Shown here: positions 16,060-25,431 of the stretch, one piece after another | Layout: every line of letters starts with the position of its first letter | Position numbering within the stretch: the first letter of the stretch is position 1 | Origin: an uncultured Coriobacteriaceae bacterium | GTDB lineage: Bacteria; Actinomycetota; Coriobacteriia; Coriobacteriales; Atopobiaceae | Assembly: GCA_902797175.1 (NCBI GenBank) | Contig: CADBRX010000163.1 | Span: 1 to 32,816 of the forward strand | DNA: 32,816 nucleotides | Direction: 5' to 3' | The notes under the pieces: model-generated | What the model was told of the DNA's origin: nothing | Database searches by the model: none | What the model saw: the letters and a program-made list of their open reading frames with translations, nothing else | Program-made: the position numbers and the translations under genes

Positions 16060-17129
16060 GGGTGCGCTTGGTCGCCTTTACGTCCCGCGGGCTGGCGCTT
16101 GCGGGAAGAATCGCGGACGTCCTGCGCGGACAGGGCAATGACGTGCAGGTGAGCGGACCTTCTCGCCTTGCTGCCGAGCAACATGCACAGCCCTTCGAGA
16201 GCCTCTCCTCGTGGACGGGGGACGCGTTCGCACATGCCGATGCGCTTGTCTTCGTGTCGGCGTGCGGCATCGCCGTCCGCTCGATTGCGCCCTTCGTGCG
16301 AGACAAGATGGAGGACCCTGCCGTCGTCGTGATCGACGAGCGGGCGCGCTTTGCCGTGTCGTTGCTCTCGGGGCATGTGGGAGGCGCCAACGCGTTGGCG
16401 CGCATGGTGGCGGGAGCCTGTGGCGCAGAGCCTGTCATCACCACGGCGACCGACGTCAACGACGTCTTTGCCGTTGACGAGTGGGCGAAGGGCCAGGGCC
16501 TTGCCCTTTGTGACCGCGAAGAGGCAAAGGCGATCTCGGCACATCTGCTTGCGGGTGAGACCGTGGGAATCCGCAGCGACTGGCCTCTTGGAGGCACGCT
16601 TCCCGAAGGATTGGTCTGGGACGAGGACGGCCTGTGCGAGCTCGGCATCTCGGTCTCGCTTGACCCGGGAAGTCGTCCCTTTGCGCGCACGCTGAGGCTT
16701 GTCCCCCGTGCGGTCACGGTAGGCATGGGCTGCCGGCGTGGGACGCCGGCAGAGGCGCTTGCCTCGGCGCTCGAGGACAGCCTGACGCGGTCAGGGGTGG
16801 CACGCGAAGCCATACGTGCGCTTGCGACCATAGACGTCAAGGCAGACGAGGAGGGCCTCCTAACGCTCGCCGACTGGCTTGACGTGTCGCTTCTGACATA
16901 CACGGCTTCCGAGCTTGCGTCGGTCGAAGGGGCGTTTAGCGCATCGCCGTTCGTCTTCCAGACGGTGGGCGTGGACAACGTGTGCGAGCGGGCGGCATGT
17001 GCGGGCGGCGACCGACTCATTGCTGGCAAGAGGACCTTTGGCGGCGTGACGGTCGCCCTCGCCTGCGGAGATGTGTGCCTTTCCTTCGACCGCCCTGACT
17101 CCTACGAGGCGAGGGGTGATCAATCATGA
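16056..17129 (+). CDS. cbiG: Cobalt-precorrin-5A hydrolase
   Basis: 357 residues. The N-terminal part carries SACGIAVRSIAPFVRDKMEDPAVVVIDE and SLLSGHVGGANALA, typical of the CbiG N-terminal domain. The C-terminal domain starts at VGMGCRRGTPAEAL and includes the ATIDVKADEEGL and FVFQTVGVDNVCERAA blocks. It opens the delta-lactone and releases the C20-derived two-carbon fragment as acetaldehyde, a step found only in the anaerobic pathway. The start overlaps cbiF by ATGA. Confidence 0.93.
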   Translation: MRVRLVAFTSRGLALAGRIADVLRGQGNDVQVSGPSRLAAEQHAQPFESLSSWTGDAFAHADALVFVSACGIAVRSIAPFVRDKMEDPAVVVIDERARFAVSLLSGHVGGANALARMVAGACGAEPVITTATDVNDVFAVDEWAKGQGLALCDREEAKAISAHLLAGETVGIRSDWPLGGTLPEGLVWDEDGLCELGISVSLDPGSRPFARTLRLVPRAVTVGMGCRRGTPAEALASALEDSLTRSGVAREAIRALATIDVKADEEGLLTLADWLDVSLLTYTASELASVEGAFSASPFVFQTVGVDNVCERAACAGGDRLIAGKRTFGGVTVALACGDVCLSFDRPDSYEARGDQS

Positions 17130-17860
17130 AACTGACCTGTGTTGGCATCGGTCCTGGCGGTGGGCGTGACATGACGCTCCGTGCCCGCGAGGCTCTCGAG
17201 GGGGCGGAACTCATTGTTGGCTACTCTACCTATGTGAGGCTTGTCCAAAGGGACTTTCCTCACAAGATGTATCTCGCCACGGGCATGAGAGGCGAGGTTG
17301 ATCGCTGCAGAATGGCGCTTGAGCATGCGGCTGGGGGAGAGCAGGTTGCTGTCGTCTGTTCGGGAGACCCGGGCGTCTATGGCATGGCGGGCCTTCTACT
17401 CGAGCTTGCCCCAGAGTACCCAGGCGTAACGATTGAGGTGATACCCGGGGTGTCGGCGGCCAATGGCGGTGCCGCCATCCTGGGAGCCCCGCTCATGCAC
17501 GACTGGTGTTCCATCTCCCTCTCGGACCTGATGACGCCTTGGGAGGTCATAGAGCGTCGCCTGGTCGCTGCTGCCCAGGCAGACTTTTGCATCGCCCTTT
17601 ACAACCCCTCCTCGAAGGGGCGGCAGGACTACCTGCGCCGCGCGTGCGACGTGCTCCTGAAGACGCGTTCGCCCAAGACGGTTTGTGGGTGCGTCCGCAA
17701 TGTCGGTCGCGAGGGCGAGGAGTGCCGCACCCTCACCCTGCAGGAGCTTCGCGACGCCCAAGCGGACATGCTCACCTGCGTCTTCGTGGGCAATTCACAG
17801 ACCGTCGTGGTGGACGGCCGCATGGTCACTCCTCGCGGGTATCGCCTGGAGGGCCAATGA
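17126..17860 (+). CDS. cbiH: Cobalt-precorrin-3 C17-methyltransferase
   Basis: 244 residues. The SAM-methylase start CVGIGPGGGRDMT is followed by VGYSTYVRLV, CSGDPGVYGMAG and IPGVSAANGGAAILGAPLMHDWCSISLSD, all typical of CbiH/CobJ ring-contraction methylases. The FCIALYNPSSKGR segment supports this assignment. It is single-domain, without the additional C-terminal domain some CbiH proteins carry. It overlaps cbiG by ATGA and cbiJ by 4 nt. Confidence 0.93.
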   Translation: MKLTCVGIGPGGGRDMTLRAREALEGAELIVGYSTYVRLVQRDFPHKMYLATGMRGEVDRCRMALEHAAGGEQVAVVCSGDPGVYGMAGLLLELAPEYPGVTIEVIPGVSAANGGAAILGAPLMHDWCSISLSDLMTPWEVIERRLVAAAQADFCIALYNPSSKGRQDYLRRACDVLLKTRSPKTVCGCVRNVGREGEECRTLTLQELRDAQADMLTCVFVGNSQTVVVDGRMVTPRGYRLEGQ

Positions 17861-18618
17861 TGGAAGTCTTGGTCTTTGGCGGGACAGTCGAGGGACGGGC
17901 TCTGGTGGAGTGGCTGTACGGTAGGGGATGCCAGGTGGTCGCCTGCGTGGCAACCGAATACGGCGCAAGCCTGCTCCCCCAAGACGACCATGTGGTATGC
18001 CTGCGCGGGCCGCTCTCTCGTGAGGAGAAGCTGAGTCTCGTGAGAGAGCATGACTTCTGCTGCATCGTGGACGCGACGCACCCCTATGCGCAGCACATCA
18101 CAAAGAGCGTGGCCACGCTAGGGAGGGAGAGTGGCATCGATGTGGTCCGCGTCGTGCGCGAAGGCGGAGACGCAGAAGGTCCCTGGGAGCGGGTAGCAGA
18201 TGCCGCCGAGGCGGCGGCACTGCTTGCAGAGACGCATGGGAACGTGCTCCTGACCACGGGCAGCACTGACCTGGATGTCTACCTGGACGTCCTTCCCGAC
18301 GCCAAGGACCGCCTCTACGTGCGCATCCTTCCCGTCGTGTCCGCCGTGGAGCACGCTGAGCGCCTGGGGATCCCCGCCAGCCATGTCATTGCCATGCAAG
18401 GTCCCTTCTCGACGGAGATGAACGAGGCCGTCCTTCGCCAGTTTGGCATACGGCATCTGGTCACCAAGCAATCGGGCACCTCTGGCGGTTTTGACGAGAA
18501 GGTCAAGGCTGCCGAGGCATGCGACGTGCACGTCATCGTGATCGACCGACCCTGTGAGCAGGGCGGCTCGTCACTTGAGGAGGTCCGGTTCCTACTGGAG
18601 GAGCGCTATGGTCTCTAA
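17857..18618 (+). CDS. cbiJ: Cobalt-precorrin-6A reductase
   Basis: 253 residues from ATG 17857 (a second ATG follows immediately). Motifs are VFGGTVEGRAL (nucleotide-binding start), DATHPYAQHITKS, LLTTGSTDL, RILPVVSA and AMQGPFS...LVTKQSGTSGGFDEKV, which define CbiJ/CobK. It reduces the macrocycle with NAD(P)H before the CbiET steps encoded next. It overlaps cbiH by 4 nt and cbiET by 11 nt. Confidence 0.93.
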   Translation: MMEVLVFGGTVEGRALVEWLYGRGCQVVACVATEYGASLLPQDDHVVCLRGPLSREEKLSLVREHDFCCIVDATHPYAQHITKSVATLGRESGIDVVRVVREGGDAEGPWERVADAAEAAALLAETHGNVLLTTGSTDLDVYLDVLPDAKDRLYVRILPVVSAVEHAERLGIPASHVIAMQGPFSTEMNEAVLRQFGIRHLVTKQSGTSGGFDEKVKAAEACDVHVIVIDRPCEQGGSSLEEVRFLLEERYGL

Positions 18619-19840
18619 GGTCTATGTCATGGGCTTGGGCATGGGAAACCCCGACACGCTGACGCGCGGGGCAATGACGGCTCTCGAGGATAGCCAACTC
18701 ATCATCGGCTCACAGCGCCTTCTGGACTCTCTTGAGGAGTATTGGGGAAGAAAGGTCGCGCTGGTCTCGTCAAGGTCGATCCTCGATGAGCTGCGCTCGT
18801 CGGATGAAGCAGTGGCAAGCGTCGTGATGAGCGGTGACGTGGGCTTCTATAGTGGGGCGAAGGCCCTTCTCGACCTCTTGCAGGACTTTGACGTCCAGGT
18901 CATTCCGGGCGTGTCGTCCCTCTCGTACCTCTGTGCGCGGCTTGGGGTGCCCTGGCAGGACGTCTATGCGACGTCAGCCCATGGGAGGGAGTGTGACGTC
19001 GCGGGAGTGGTGCAGTCACATGCCCGCTCGTTCTTCCTGACGGGGGGCTCCACGTCGCCCTCGGACATCTGCGTGGAGCTGACGTGCCGCGGCCTCGGCG
19101 ACGTGTATGTGCACGTGGGCGAGCGCCTCTCATATGGAGACGAGCGCCTGAGCGAAGGGACGGCCGCCGAGCTCTCAAAACGGAGCTTCGACCCGCTCTC
19201 CGTCGTGCTGGTAGAAAACAAGCGGCCTCTCACGCCCGAGGTCTCCTCTCCCTTCCTCCCCGACGGTGCCTTCCTTCGGGGCGACGTTCCCATGACCAAG
19301 GAGGAGGTGCGCGAGCTTGCCGTGTGCAAGCTGCGCATCCAACCGACAGACATGGTATGGGACGTGGGTTGCGGGACTGGTTCGGTGAGCGTCGAGGCCG
19401 CGCGCGCCGCATGGCAGGGGCAGGTCTTCGCAATCGACCACGACGAGGGTGCCCTGGCCCTCACCGGGGCCAATGCAGAGGCGTTCGGCCTCACCAACAT
19501 ACGCCTGATAGTCGGAGACGCACCCGAGGTGCTTGCGGGCCTCGAGGTGCCCGACCGCGTGTTCGTTGGGGGGTCCGCGGGAAGCCTCGAGAGCATCCTT
19601 GCCCTTGCCATCAGCAAGAATCCGCGTGTGCGCCTGTGCGTGCCTGCGGTCACGTTGGAGACGCTCTCTGAGGCCCTCCGATGTGTGCGCGAGCTCTGCC
19701 TGAGCAACGTTGACATCATCCAGGTTTGTGTCGCACGCGCCTGCGCAGCGGGGCCGTATCACCTGATGCGTTCCGAGAACCCCGTGTATCTTGTCACGGC
19801 TGACGGTCCCGGCGTGAAATCGGGCAACGAGGGAGCGTGA
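18608..19840 (+). CDS. cbiET: Fused cobalt-precorrin-7 C5-methyltransferase / C15-methyltransferase (decarboxylating)
   Basis: 410 residues from ATG 18608, with GGAGGA 4-5 nt upstream within cbiJ. Residues 1-205 are the CbiE methylase (GLGMGNPDTLT, SGDVGFYSGA, IPGVSSLSYLCARLG). Residues about 220-400 are CbiT, a class I SAM methylase with WDVGCGTGSVSVEAA (251-265) and VFVGGSAGSLESI. The fusion is like aerobic CobL, whereas some anaerobes encode separate proteins. It methylates C5 and C15 and decarboxylates the C12 acetate. Confidence 0.94.
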   Translation: MVSKVYVMGLGMGNPDTLTRGAMTALEDSQLIIGSQRLLDSLEEYWGRKVALVSSRSILDELRSSDEAVASVVMSGDVGFYSGAKALLDLLQDFDVQVIPGVSSLSYLCARLGVPWQDVYATSAHGRECDVAGVVQSHARSFFLTGGSTSPSDICVELTCRGLGDVYVHVGERLSYGDERLSEGTAAELSKRSFDPLSVVLVENKRPLTPEVSSPFLPDGAFLRGDVPMTKEEVRELAVCKLRIQPTDMVWDVGCGTGSVSVEAARAAWQGQVFAIDHDEGALALTGANAEAFGLTNIRLIVGDAPEVLAGLEVPDRVFVGGSAGSLESILALAISKNPRVRLCVPAVTLETLSEALRCVRELCLSNVDIIQVCVARACAAGPYHLMRSENPVYLVTADGPGVKSGNEGA

Positions 19841-21228
19841 TCGACGTGGAGAAGCGCGTTTCCCGCATCATGGTCGCTGGGACCTCGAGCGGCTGTGGAA
19901 AGACCACGATCGCCTGTGGCCTCATGCGCCTGTTCTCGCGGCGCGGCCTTTGCGTCCAGGGCTGCAAGAGTGGACCCGACTATCTTGACCCCACATTCCA
20001 CACGCGCATCCTGGGGGTTGCCTCCAGAAGCCTCGACCTCTTCCTGGAAGGGAAGGAGCTGGTGCGCGAGACGCTAGCCACGGGCTCCGAGGGCAAAGAC
20101 CTGACGATCATCGAGGGGGCAATGGGCTACTACGATGGTATAGCCCTGGGAAGCGACGCCTCCTCCTGGGACCTTGCGCGCACGACCCGCACGCCCGTGC
20201 TTCTTGTCGTGGATGCCCGGGGAAGGGCGCTTTCCACGGCCACCGAGGTCAAGGGGTTCGCGAGCTTTCGCGAGCCCTCCCTGATCTCTGGCGTCATATT
20301 GAATCGCGTCTCCGATTCGTACTACCCTTCGCTCAAGTGCATGGTGGAGCGCGAGACGGGCGTTCCCGTCGTGGGGTATCTCCCGCGCATCGAAAAGGCA
20401 AGGCTCGAGAGTCGCCATCTGGGGCTCGTGAATGCCTTGGAGGTCGAGGACCTTCAAAAGAAGATGGACCTTGTTGCCGACGCGCTGGAACGGGGCCTTG
20501 ACGTGGATGCCGTCCTGCGGCTTGCGGATGAAGCACCTGTGATTGCCTACGAGCCACGACGTCTTCCCGAACCCTGTCCCTCGTCGCCTGTCATTGCCGT
20601 CGCCCGCGACGAGGCGTTCAGCTTCTACTATCAGGACAGCCTCGAGCTGCTGCAGCGCCTTGGTGCCCATCTCGAGTTCTTCTCGCCCCTGCGGGACGGT
20701 CATCTCCCTGATGGCGCATGCGGCCTCTACCTGGGCGGAGGCTATCCGGAGCTCCACGCCCGGGAGCTGAGCGCAAACAAGCCCCTGCTTGCGGAGGTTG
20801 CGCAGGCAATCGCCCAGGGCATGCCCACCATAGCCGAGTGTGGCGGGTTCCTCTATCTCCATGAGTCGCTTGAGGACGAGGGGGGACGGGCGTGGCCGAT
20901 GGTGGCCGCCTTGTCCGGGAAGGCTGTGAAGGGCGAGCGGCTTGGGCATTTTGGCTACTGCACGCTCACTGCCACCTGCGATGGGCTGCTGGCAGACAAG
21001 GGGGAGAGCCTTCGGGCGCACGAGTATCACTATTGGCGGACCGAGCGGGATGACCGCGGCTTCTGCGTACGGAAGCCCCAGAGCCACGTCGAATGGGCGT
21101 GTGGGGCGGAGAGCGAGACGCTGTATGCAGGGTTCCCCCACATTCAACTGTACGGCGCCCCTCGAGCTGCGCGCCGCTTTGTGGGTGCATGCGCGGCCTT
21201 TGCCGCAGGCAGGGGGAGTGCGACATGA
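19837..21228 (+). CDS. cbiA: Cobyrinic acid a,c-diamide synthase
   Basis: 463 residues starting with GTG in a GTGA overlap with cbiET. The N-terminal ATPase domain has GTSSGCGKTT (15-24), CKSGPDYLDP and EGAMGYYDG. The C-terminal class I-like glutamine amidotransferase domain (from about 250) has LGGGYPELHA and AECGGFLYL with nucleophile C335. It uses glutamine and ATP to amidate the a and c side chains of cobyrinate. Confidence 0.95.
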   Translation: MIDVEKRVSRIMVAGTSSGCGKTTIACGLMRLFSRRGLCVQGCKSGPDYLDPTFHTRILGVASRSLDLFLEGKELVRETLATGSEGKDLTIIEGAMGYYDGIALGSDASSWDLARTTRTPVLLVVDARGRALSTATEVKGFASFREPSLISGVILNRVSDSYYPSLKCMVERETGVPVVGYLPRIEKARLESRHLGLVNALEVEDLQKKMDLVADALERGLDVDAVLRLADEAPVIAYEPRRLPEPCPSSPVIAVARDEAFSFYYQDSLELLQRLGAHLEFFSPLRDGHLPDGACGLYLGGGYPELHARELSANKPLLAEVAQAIAQGMPTIAECGGFLYLHESLEDEGGRAWPMVAALSGKAVKGERLGHFGYCTLTATCDGLLADKGESLRAHEYHYWRTERDDRGFCVRKPQSHVEWACGAESETLYAGFPHIQLYGAPRAARRFVGACAAFAAGRGSAT

Positions 21229-22199
21229 TGCGTGTCCTCATACTAGCCTGCGCATGCGCGCTTGACGCGCTGCTTGGCGACCCATACTCCATGCCACACA
21301 TCATCAGGCTCATCGGGACGCTCATAGAGAGGGTGGAGGCCGTGGCGCGCAGGCTCTTTCCCGCCACTCCTTCGGGGGAGCGACTGGCAGGAGCGGTGCT
21401 GGTGGCGGTGGTGCTCGCAACATCATGTGCGGCTTGCGCCGTCGTTCTCAGCGCGGTGTGGGCGCTTTCCCCGTATGTGGGCTTCGCGGTCGAGACGTTC
21501 GTCTGCTACCAGATGCTGGCGGCCCGTCAACTGGCCATCGAGGCACAGCGCGTCTACACGGCCCTCAGTGAAGAGGGGCTGGATGCCGCGCGCAAGGCCG
21601 TGTCGATGATCGTCGGCCGCGACACGCAGGCGCTTGACGAGGCGGGTGTGACCCGTGCCGCCGTCGAGACTGTCGCGGAAAACGCCTCCGACGGCTTTGT
21701 TGCCCCCCTGCTCTTCATGGCGGTGGGGGGACCGGTCGCAGGTGTGCTCTACAAGGCGGCGAACACCATGGACTCGATGGTTGGGTACAAAAACGAGTCC
21801 TATCGCCATCTGGGTACGGTTGCGGCACGGCTGGATGACGTCTTCAACTGGGTCCCGGCGCGCGTCACGGGCGCGCTCATGTGCATGGCGGCACCGCTCG
21901 TGAACCTGGACGGTGTCGGTGCCTGGCACATCATGACTAGGGACCACGGCAGGCACTCCTCGCCCAATGCGGGGTGGCCCGAGGCGGCCTGCGCGGGAGC
22001 CCTGGGCGTCATGCTGGCGGGACCATCGAGCTACTTTGGCAAAATGGTAGAGAAGCCGACGATCGGAGACGACCTGCGTCCCATCGTCCCTCAGGACATC
22101 ATGGGGGCAAATCGGCTCCTGATGGCGACCGCGGCGCTCGCCCTCATACTCGCCATCGCGCTTTCGTGGGCGGTCCAGTCGTGTCTTGGGAGGTGGTAG
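21225..22199 (+). CDS. cbiB: Adenosylcobinamide-phosphate synthase (membrane)
   Basis: 324 residues from ATG 21225 (ATG also at 21228), overlapping cbiA by 4 nt. It is a membrane protein with several hydrophobic segments and the family blocks DALLGDPYSMPHIIRLIG, TVAENASDGFVAPLLF, NTMDSMVGYKNESYRHLG, DDVFNWVPARVTG and HSSPNAGWPEAA. It attaches aminopropanol phosphate, supplied by CobD encoded next, to adenosylcobyric acid. Confidence 0.94.
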   Translation: MMRVLILACACALDALLGDPYSMPHIIRLIGTLIERVEAVARRLFPATPSGERLAGAVLVAVVLATSCAACAVVLSAVWALSPYVGFAVETFVCYQMLAARQLAIEAQRVYTALSEEGLDAARKAVSMIVGRDTQALDEAGVTRAAVETVAENASDGFVAPLLFMAVGGPVAGVLYKAANTMDSMVGYKNESYRHLGTVAARLDDVFNWVPARVTGALMCMAAPLVNLDGVGAWHIMTRDHGRHSSPNAGWPEAACAGALGVMLAGPSSYFGKMVEKPTIGDDLRPIVPQDIMGANRLLMATAALALILAIALSWAVQSCLGRW

Positions 22200-22200
22200 C

Positions 22201-23268
22201 GTGAGGCGCTTCGAGCATGGAGGGAACGTCTATGCGCATCCTGGGGCCTTGGACTTCTCGGCAAGCCTCAACCCCCTGGGAATGCCACCCCTGGCAAGAA
22301 GGGCGCTCGTGGAGGGGGTTGACGTCTTTGAGCACTATCCCGACCCTGCGTGCCAGGAGCTCACCGATGCCATTGCGCGTTTCGAGGGCGTCGGGAAGGG
22401 CGAGGTCCTTGCGTGCGCAGGGGCGACCGACGCCTTTGCGCGCATCTGCTCGGCGGTCAGGCCAAGAAGGGCCCTGACGTGCGCGCCATGCTATTCGGGA
22501 TACGAGCAGGCATGCGTGCAGGCAGGTGTCGACCTCACGTGGCATGAGCTGTGCTGCGAGGACGGGTACCTCTTGACAGAGCGCTTTGCCGAGCGCATCG
22601 AAGAGGGCGTCAACCTCGTCTTCGTTGCCAATCCCAACAACCCGACCGGTCTTCGTGCCAAGGAGGAGGTCATCCGATCCTGCCTCGAGCGAGCTCGTGA
22701 GGTCGGTGCCCTCGTGGTCCTTGACGAGTGCTTCGTCGACCTTGCTGGCGGCCATGGCTCAAACGCCCTTCTGGGCGAGTTCCCCAACCTCGTCATCGTG
22801 AAGGCGCTGACAAAGACATATGCCCTTGCGGGACTTCGCGTGGGATACGCGCTCTGCTCCGACGGAGGGCTGCTCAGTGCCCTGCGCGATGCGGGACAGC
22901 CCTGGGCAGTGAGCGTCCCTGCCCAGCTGGCGGGCGTGGCGAGCCTGCAGGATGTGGGATATCTGGCCAAGAGCCAGGAGCTGGTGGCAGGGGAGCGAGC
23001 GCGACTGGGCGAGGCCCTTCAGGCGCTCGGCCTGCACGTGCTTCCCTCTGACGCCAACTTCCTGCTCTTTGAGGGGCCAGAGGGGCTGCATGGGCAGCTG
23101 CTGCGATGCAAGATCCTCATACGTTCCTGTGACAACTTCAGGGGGCTCGACAGCCGCTGGTATCGCATAGCCGTTCGTCGTCCCGAGGAAAACGACCTGC
23201 TCGTCCGAGCGCTCGAGCGCCTCCTGCGCGGAGGGACTGAGGACAAGACAGGGGGAGGGGACGCGTGA
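22201..23268 (+). CDS. cobD: L-threonine-O-3-phosphate decarboxylase-type aminotransferase fold enzyme
   Basis: 355 residues from GTG 22201, with GGGAGGTGG in the end of cbiB as ribosome site. It is a PLP enzyme of the class I/II aminotransferase fold: LDFSASLNPLGMP start, PNNPTG (145-150), VVLDECFVDL and KALTKTYALAGLRVGY with PLP lysine K205. It makes aminopropanol phosphate for CbiB. Histidinol-phosphate aminotransferase is a related fold, but the N-terminal motif and the position between cbiB and cbiP favour CobD. Confidence 0.9.
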   Translation: MRRFEHGGNVYAHPGALDFSASLNPLGMPPLARRALVEGVDVFEHYPDPACQELTDAIARFEGVGKGEVLACAGATDAFARICSAVRPRRALTCAPCYSGYEQACVQAGVDLTWHELCCEDGYLLTERFAERIEEGVNLVFVANPNNPTGLRAKEEVIRSCLERAREVGALVVLDECFVDLAGGHGSNALLGEFPNLVIVKALTKTYALAGLRVGYALCSDGGLLSALRDAGQPWAVSVPAQLAGVASLQDVGYLAKSQELVAGERARLGEALQALGLHVLPSDANFLLFEGPEGLHGQLLRCKILIRSCDNFRGLDSRWYRIAVRRPEENDLLVRALERLLRGGTEDKTGGGDA

Positions 23269-24770
23269 TGGGAGCCAAGGCAATCATGATCCAGGGCACC
23301 ATGTCCGGGGCGGGCAAGAGCCTCCTCGTTGCGGGGCTCTGCCGCGTGCTTGCGCAAGACGGCCTGCGGGTCGCACCGTTCAAGTCCCAGAACATGGCCT
23401 TGAACTCCGCAATCACCCGTGAGGGCCTCGAGATGGGTCGTGCCCAGGCAATGCAGGCGGAAGCTGCTGGCATCGAGCCACGTGCCGCCATGAACCCAAT
23501 CCTGCTCAAGCCCACGAGCGATACGGGAAGCCAGGTCATCGTCTGTGGCAGGCCGTTGGCCACCATGCCCGCACGGGAGTACTTTGCCTTCAAGCGGACG
23601 CTGACCGACCAAGTCATGTCGGCATATCGCGAGCTTGCCAGCGAATTTGACGTCATCGTCATAGAGGGGGCAGGCAGTCCCGTCGAGCTCAATCTCAAGC
23701 GTGACGACATCGTCAACATGGGCATGGCAAAGATGGCCCAATCGCCCGTCATGCTTGTGGGAGACATCGACCGAGGTGGCGTGTTCGCGCAGCTTGTGGG
23801 AACGATGATGCTCCTCGACGAGGACGAGCGTGCCATGGTCAAGGCCACGGTGGTCAACAAGTTCCGGGGAGACCCGACGCTCTTTGACGAGGGCCTTGAG
23901 ATCTTGCGTGAGAGATGCGGCGTGCCTGTCGCCGGCCTCATTCCCTATCTGGACGTCGACCTGGACGATGAGGACAGCATGTCCGAGCGCCTGGGACAGA
24001 GACGGGCTGGGGCCCTTCTGGACGTGGCGGTGGTCCGTCTTCCCAAGATCTCTAACTTCACGGACTTCATCGCCCTTGACGCGATGGATGGCGTCGGTGT
24101 CCGCTACGTCGGTTCGGCCTCAGAGCTTGGTGTTCCCGACCTGCTTATTGTCCCAGGGACCAAGGCGACCATGGCAGACCTCTCTTGGCTGCGATCGAGG
24201 GGCCTCGACATCTCGATACGCCGGCTGGCTGCGTCGGGCGTGCCTGTGGTGGGCATCTGTGGGGGATACCAGATGCTCGGCACGCAGGTCGTGGACCCCT
24301 TAGGTGTCGAGGGTGGCGGCCAGATGGATGGGTTGGGCCTCCTTCCCGTCCGTACGGTGTTTGGGACGCAGAAGCGGACGGTGCTCGTCGAGGGGGCGTT
24401 CGACGAGGTTTCCGGGCCCCTGTCGGCACTCTCTGGTCTGCCAGTGCGTGGCTACGAGATCCATATGGGGCAGACCGAGGTTGCGGGACGCTCGCTCGCC
24501 TCAATCTCTGACGGCAGCGTCCCCATGGCGAGCGACGGCTGCCAGGAGGGCAACGTCTATGGCTGCTACCTTCATGGACTGTTTGACCGCCCGGAGGTGA
24601 CGCAGGCACTGGTGGGAGCGCTACTTGCCAGGAAGGGCCTTGACGTCGCATCCGTGCGGGCCGTTGACATGGCTGCCTACCGCCAGCGACAGTACGACGT
24701 CCTTGCCGATGGCATTCGGACGCACACGGACATGCGCCTCGTCCATCGCATCATCGAGGAGGGCCTATGA
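23268..24770 (+). CDS. cbiP: Cobyric acid synthase
   Basis: 500 residues from ATG 23268; an overlapping GTG at 23265 is possible, but GGGGAGGGG fits the ATG better. Motifs are QGTMSGAGKS (9-18), FKSQNMALNS, IEGAGSPVELNL, GDIDRGGVFAQ and the amidotransferase GICGGYQMLG with nucleophile C331. The C-terminal GCYLHGLFD is typical of CobQ/CbiP. It performs four amidations on the adenosylated diamide. Confidence 0.95.
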   Translation: MGAKAIMIQGTMSGAGKSLLVAGLCRVLAQDGLRVAPFKSQNMALNSAITREGLEMGRAQAMQAEAAGIEPRAAMNPILLKPTSDTGSQVIVCGRPLATMPAREYFAFKRTLTDQVMSAYRELASEFDVIVIEGAGSPVELNLKRDDIVNMGMAKMAQSPVMLVGDIDRGGVFAQLVGTMMLLDEDERAMVKATVVNKFRGDPTLFDEGLEILRERCGVPVAGLIPYLDVDLDDEDSMSERLGQRRAGALLDVAVVRLPKISNFTDFIALDAMDGVGVRYVGSASELGVPDLLIVPGTKATMADLSWLRSRGLDISIRRLAASGVPVVGICGGYQMLGTQVVDPLGVEGGGQMDGLGLLPVRTVFGTQKRTVLVEGAFDEVSGPLSALSGLPVRGYEIHMGQTEVAGRSLASISDGSVPMASDGCQEGNVYGCYLHGLFDRPEVTQALVGALLARKGLDVASVRAVDMAAYRQRQYDVLADGIRTHTDMRLVHRIIEEGL

Positions 24771-25420
24771 GCGAGCTAGACGGTCTTGAGTACGTGAGGC
24801 CTGACGAAATCGAGCGCCGGAGCTTCGAGATCATTGGCCAGGAGCTGGGAGAACATGGCTTTGACGAGCTTGAGGGGCTAGTCGTCAAGCGGGTGATACA
24901 CACCACGGCGGACTTTGACTATGCCAAGAACCTGTGCTTTACCCCACGTGCCGTGCGCCGGGGCATCGAAGTCCTTGGTGCCGGCGCCACGGTGGTGACC
25001 GACACGACCATGGTCGCGGCGGGAATCAACAAGCGCGTGCTGGGAAGCTTTGGGGGTGAGGTGCGCACCTTCATCGGCGATGCCGATGTCGCAGCCGAGG
25101 CGCACTCGCGTGGGGTGACGCGCTCCGTTGTCGCTATGGAGCGTGCGTCTGCGCTCGAAGGGCCACTCGTCTTTGCCATAGGCAATGCCCCCACGGCGTT
25201 GGCGCGCCTCGCTCGGCTCATATCTGAGGAGACGATGCCCGAGCCCGCGCTCGTCATCGGCGTCCCGGTAGGGTTCGTCAACGTGGTCGAGTCTAAGGAG
25301 CTCATGTGCGCGACGCCCGTGGAGTCAATCGTTGCCCGGGGACGCAAGGGAGGCTCCAATGTCGCTGCCTCCATCGTGAACGCTTTGCTGTACCTTGCCT
25401 CGGGCGACCGAAGGGAGTGA
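24767..25420 (+). CDS. cbiC: Cobalt-precorrin-8 methylmutase
   Basis: 217 residues, overlapping cbiP by ATGA. The N-terminal IERRSFEIIGQELG and the catalytic-site segment VKRVIHTTADFDYAKNL (H45 as the likely proton-transfer histidine) identify CbiC/CobH, with VVTDTTMVAAGINK and IGNAPTALARL further on. It moves the C11 methyl to C12, giving cobyrinate. Its place after cbiP is out of biochemical order but within the same transcript. Confidence 0.94.
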   Translation: MSELDGLEYVRPDEIERRSFEIIGQELGEHGFDELEGLVVKRVIHTTADFDYAKNLCFTPRAVRRGIEVLGAGATVVTDTTMVAAGINKRVLGSFGGEVRTFIGDADVAAEAHSRGVTRSVVAMERASALEGPLVFAIGNAPTALARLARLISEETMPEPALVIGVPVGFVNVVESKELMCATPVESIVARGRKGGSNVAASIVNALLYLASGDRRE

Positions 25421-25431
25421 GGATTCCCAGT

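Noticed and set aside
15764-17029. 421-codon minus-strand frame over cbiF/cbiG
   Set aside because: Ser/Ala/Arg-rich translation without motifs, opposite two well-identified cobalamin genes.
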